Assembly (NCBI GenBank): GCA_003166055.1
Contig: PMWR01000446.1
Coordinates: 1-7,296 of the forward strand
Direction of reading: 5' to 3'
Length of the DNA: 7,296 nt
Source of the DNA: Acidobacteriaceae bacterium
Lineage (GTDB): Bacteria > Acidobacteriota > Terriglobia > Terriglobales > Acidobacteriaceae
Program-made: the position numbers and the translations under genes
In this document: positions 5,839 to 7,296 of the stretch, one piece after another
How the letters are laid out: each line of letters begins with the position of its first letter
Numbering within the stretch: position 1 is the first letter of the stretch
Notes under the pieces: generated by a model
Database searches by the model: none
The model's input: the letters and a program-made list of their open reading frames with translations, nothing else
What the model was told of the DNA's origin: nothing

Positions 5839-7269
5839 GTGAGTTCACCATTTTCTGGATTTCGCGGCCCTAGAACAGGGCTTCTTCAAGCAGTGTGCGG
5901 CGCAGCGCTGGTGGCGATGCTGGCGGTGGTTCCGGTGTCGGCGCAGAAGACGGCCCGCGTGCAGGTGAACCTGAAGACAGAACTGGCGGTGGTGCCCGCC
6001 GCCGGTTACGGGGTCCACATGAGCGTCTACGACAACGACTTCACATCACCGGGCCTGCCGGAGAAGCTGAAGGCCGCGGGCGTGACCGCGCTGCGGTATC
6101 CCGGCGGCTCGTACGCAGACCTTTTTCACTGGAAGACAACCTCGGGGACGGTGGGAGCGAAGGTCTACATCAATCCCAACGACACCTTCGATCACTTCAT
6201 GACCCAGGACGTGCTGCCCACCGGCGCGCAGGCCATCATTACGGTGAACTATGGATCCAATGCGGCTGGAACCGGCGGCGGCGATCCGGCCGAAGCCGCC
6301 GACTGGGTGCGCTACGCGAACCTGGACAAGGGCTGGAACATTCACTACTGGGAGATCGGCAACGAAATCGGCGGGAATGGCTATTTTGGGCCGCAATGGG
6401 AAGAAGATCTTCACGCGCCTTTGGGCAGCATCCAGAAAGGCAACCCGGCGCTGTCGCAGACCGCGTATGGCAGGAATGCGCTGGACTTCATTCGCGCGAT
6501 GAAGGCAGTCGATCCGACCATCAAGATCGGTGTCGGCGTGGATATGCCCGACGCTCACCCTGGCACCGGCAACGAGGCGCTGTTCAAAGAGGTCAGGGAC
6601 AAGATCGACTTCGTCATCGTTCACTGGTATCCGAAGACAAGCTCCACCGATCTCACGGTCACCGAGGACATCAAACCGCAAGCCGCGGCGTTGCGCGATG
6701 AGCTTGCCCGATTTGCCGGGCCGTCGCAGAGAAATATTCCCTTCGCGATTACTGAAACGAATGGTGGAGGCAGTGGCGCTCCGCGCGCGCTTTTTTCGAC
6801 CGACACGTATCTCACATGGTTTGAAGCCGGCGCTTTTACGGTGGAGTGGCTGGAGATGCACGCGGGCTTTCTCTCCGAAGTGAAAGAGGTTCCGCTCGAC
6901 ACTCCGGCCGAGGCCTACTACGGATTGCAAATGGCCGCCATCGCTGCGCGTCCCGGCGATGTGCTGGTGGATGCGCAGTCGAGCTCGCCCATGCTGACCG
7001 TTCACGCCGTGAAACGCAAGGGTGGCGGAGTGGCGATTGTGCTCATCAACAAACATCCCAACCAGACCTTCGAGGTCAATCTGAGCATCCCGGATGGGTC
7101 GCTTGCCGCAACCGCAACGCGTTACGACTTTGGCCGCGCCAACTTCACCGCGAACAGCACCTGGCCGGCCTCCGCTCCAGCGCGGACCAGACTGGACGGG
7201 GTGGGAAGCAGCTTCTCGGTCACGGTTCCCGCAACCTCGGAAAGCGTCTTGATTATTCCTGGGAAATAG
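5839..7269 (+). CDS. Secreted GH-A clan glycoside hydrolase, alpha-L-arabinofuranosidase-like
   Basis: A 476-residue exported enzyme predicted to cleave glycosidic bonds in plant or microbial polysaccharide by a retaining mechanism; the arabinofuranosidase-like label (GH51/GH39 vicinity) is by resemblance only. The signal peptide is 1-35 (FRGPRTG, hydrophobic 15-33, VSA before Q36). The TIM barrel spans about 40-345: RYPGGSYADLFHW (86-98), VNYGSN (136-141) with GTGGG (144-148), WEIGNE (171-176) with E176 as acid/base, VHWYP (261-265), and ITETNGGG (304-311) with E306 as nucleophile. W337-x-E339 and YYGLQM (360-365) follow. A C-terminal beta-sandwich (about 375-476) holds VAIVLINKHP and ends in SFSVTVPATSESVLIIP. 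All the expected GH-A residues are present, in contrast to its divergent paralogue. The frame is open upstream to 5230, but that part is antisense to the neighbour; the realistic starts are GTG 5839 (chosen) or ATG 5794 (491 residues). No terminator is seen before the window ends. Confidence 0.85.
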   Translation: MSSPFSGFRGPRTGLLQAVCGAALVAMLAVVPVSAQKTARVQVNLKTELAVVPAAGYGVHMSVYDNDFTSPGLPEKLKAAGVTALRYPGGSYADLFHWKTTSGTVGAKVYINPNDTFDHFMTQDVLPTGAQAIITVNYGSNAAGTGGGDPAEAADWVRYANLDKGWNIHYWEIGNEIGGNGYFGPQWEEDLHAPLGSIQKGNPALSQTAYGRNALDFIRAMKAVDPTIKIGVGVDMPDAHPGTGNEALFKEVRDKIDFVIVHWYPKTSSTDLTVTEDIKPQAAALRDELARFAGPSQRNIPFAITETNGGGSGAPRALFSTDTYLTWFEAGAFTVEWLEMHAGFLSEVKEVPLDTPAEAYYGLQMAAIAARPGDVLVDAQSSSPMLTVHAVKRKGGGVAIVLINKHPNQTFEVNLSIPDGSLAATATRYDFGRANFTANSTWPASAPARTRLDGVGSSFSVTVPATSESVLIIPGK

Positions 7270-7296
7270 ACAGTGATTGCAGACCTAACAGCCTGT

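Noticed and set aside
6046..7056. A 336-codon open frame antisense to the + strand GH gene
   Set aside because: Shadow frame with His/Arg-rich composition; the sense frame carries intact catalytic motifs.

Overview
The window most likely comes from an acidobacterium (Acidobacteriota, probably class Terriglobia). The base composition is GC-rich. The strongest marker is the large secreted protein at 1876-3942, which has the layout and motifs of the VWFA-related domain family that is expanded in Acidobacteria. This assignment rests on recalled family features, not on a database search.

Layout from left to right: (1) a membrane-anchored family 2 glycosyltransferase on the + strand (77-1048); (2) a seven-helix hemolysin III/PAQR (TrhA-type) membrane protein on the - strand (1083-1799), convergent with the glycosyltransferase across 34 bp; (3) a secreted acidobacterial VWFA-related protein on the + strand (1876-3942), divergent from trhA across a 76-bp promoter region; (4) a secreted clan GH-A glycoside-hydrolase-like protein on the - strand (3952-5613), whose stop codon lies only 9 bp from that of the VWFA-related gene; (5) a second secreted GH-A protein on the + strand (5839-7269), divergent from gene 4 across about 225 bp. 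Bases 7270-7296 hold nothing recognisable. No tRNA, rRNA, CRISPR array, insertion sequence or convincing intrinsic terminator was seen.

No two neighbouring genes share a strand, so there is no operon here; each gene appears to have its own promoter. The common theme is the cell envelope and extracellular carbohydrate: one glycan-building enzyme, one membrane-homeostasis protein and three exported proteins.

The most interesting item is the divergent pair at 3952-7269. The two proteins are clearly homologous over their whole length. The + strand copy keeps the GH-A catalytic signature (WEIGNE acid/base, ITETN nucleophile, HWY). The - strand copy is altered at four aligned active-site positions and carries an extra segment of about 45 residues just before the acid/base motif. 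It therefore looks like a non-catalytic or re-purposed paralogue facing its active sibling across a shared regulatory region that contains a perfect 8-bp inverted repeat. I found no defence system or other clearly novel multi-gene system.
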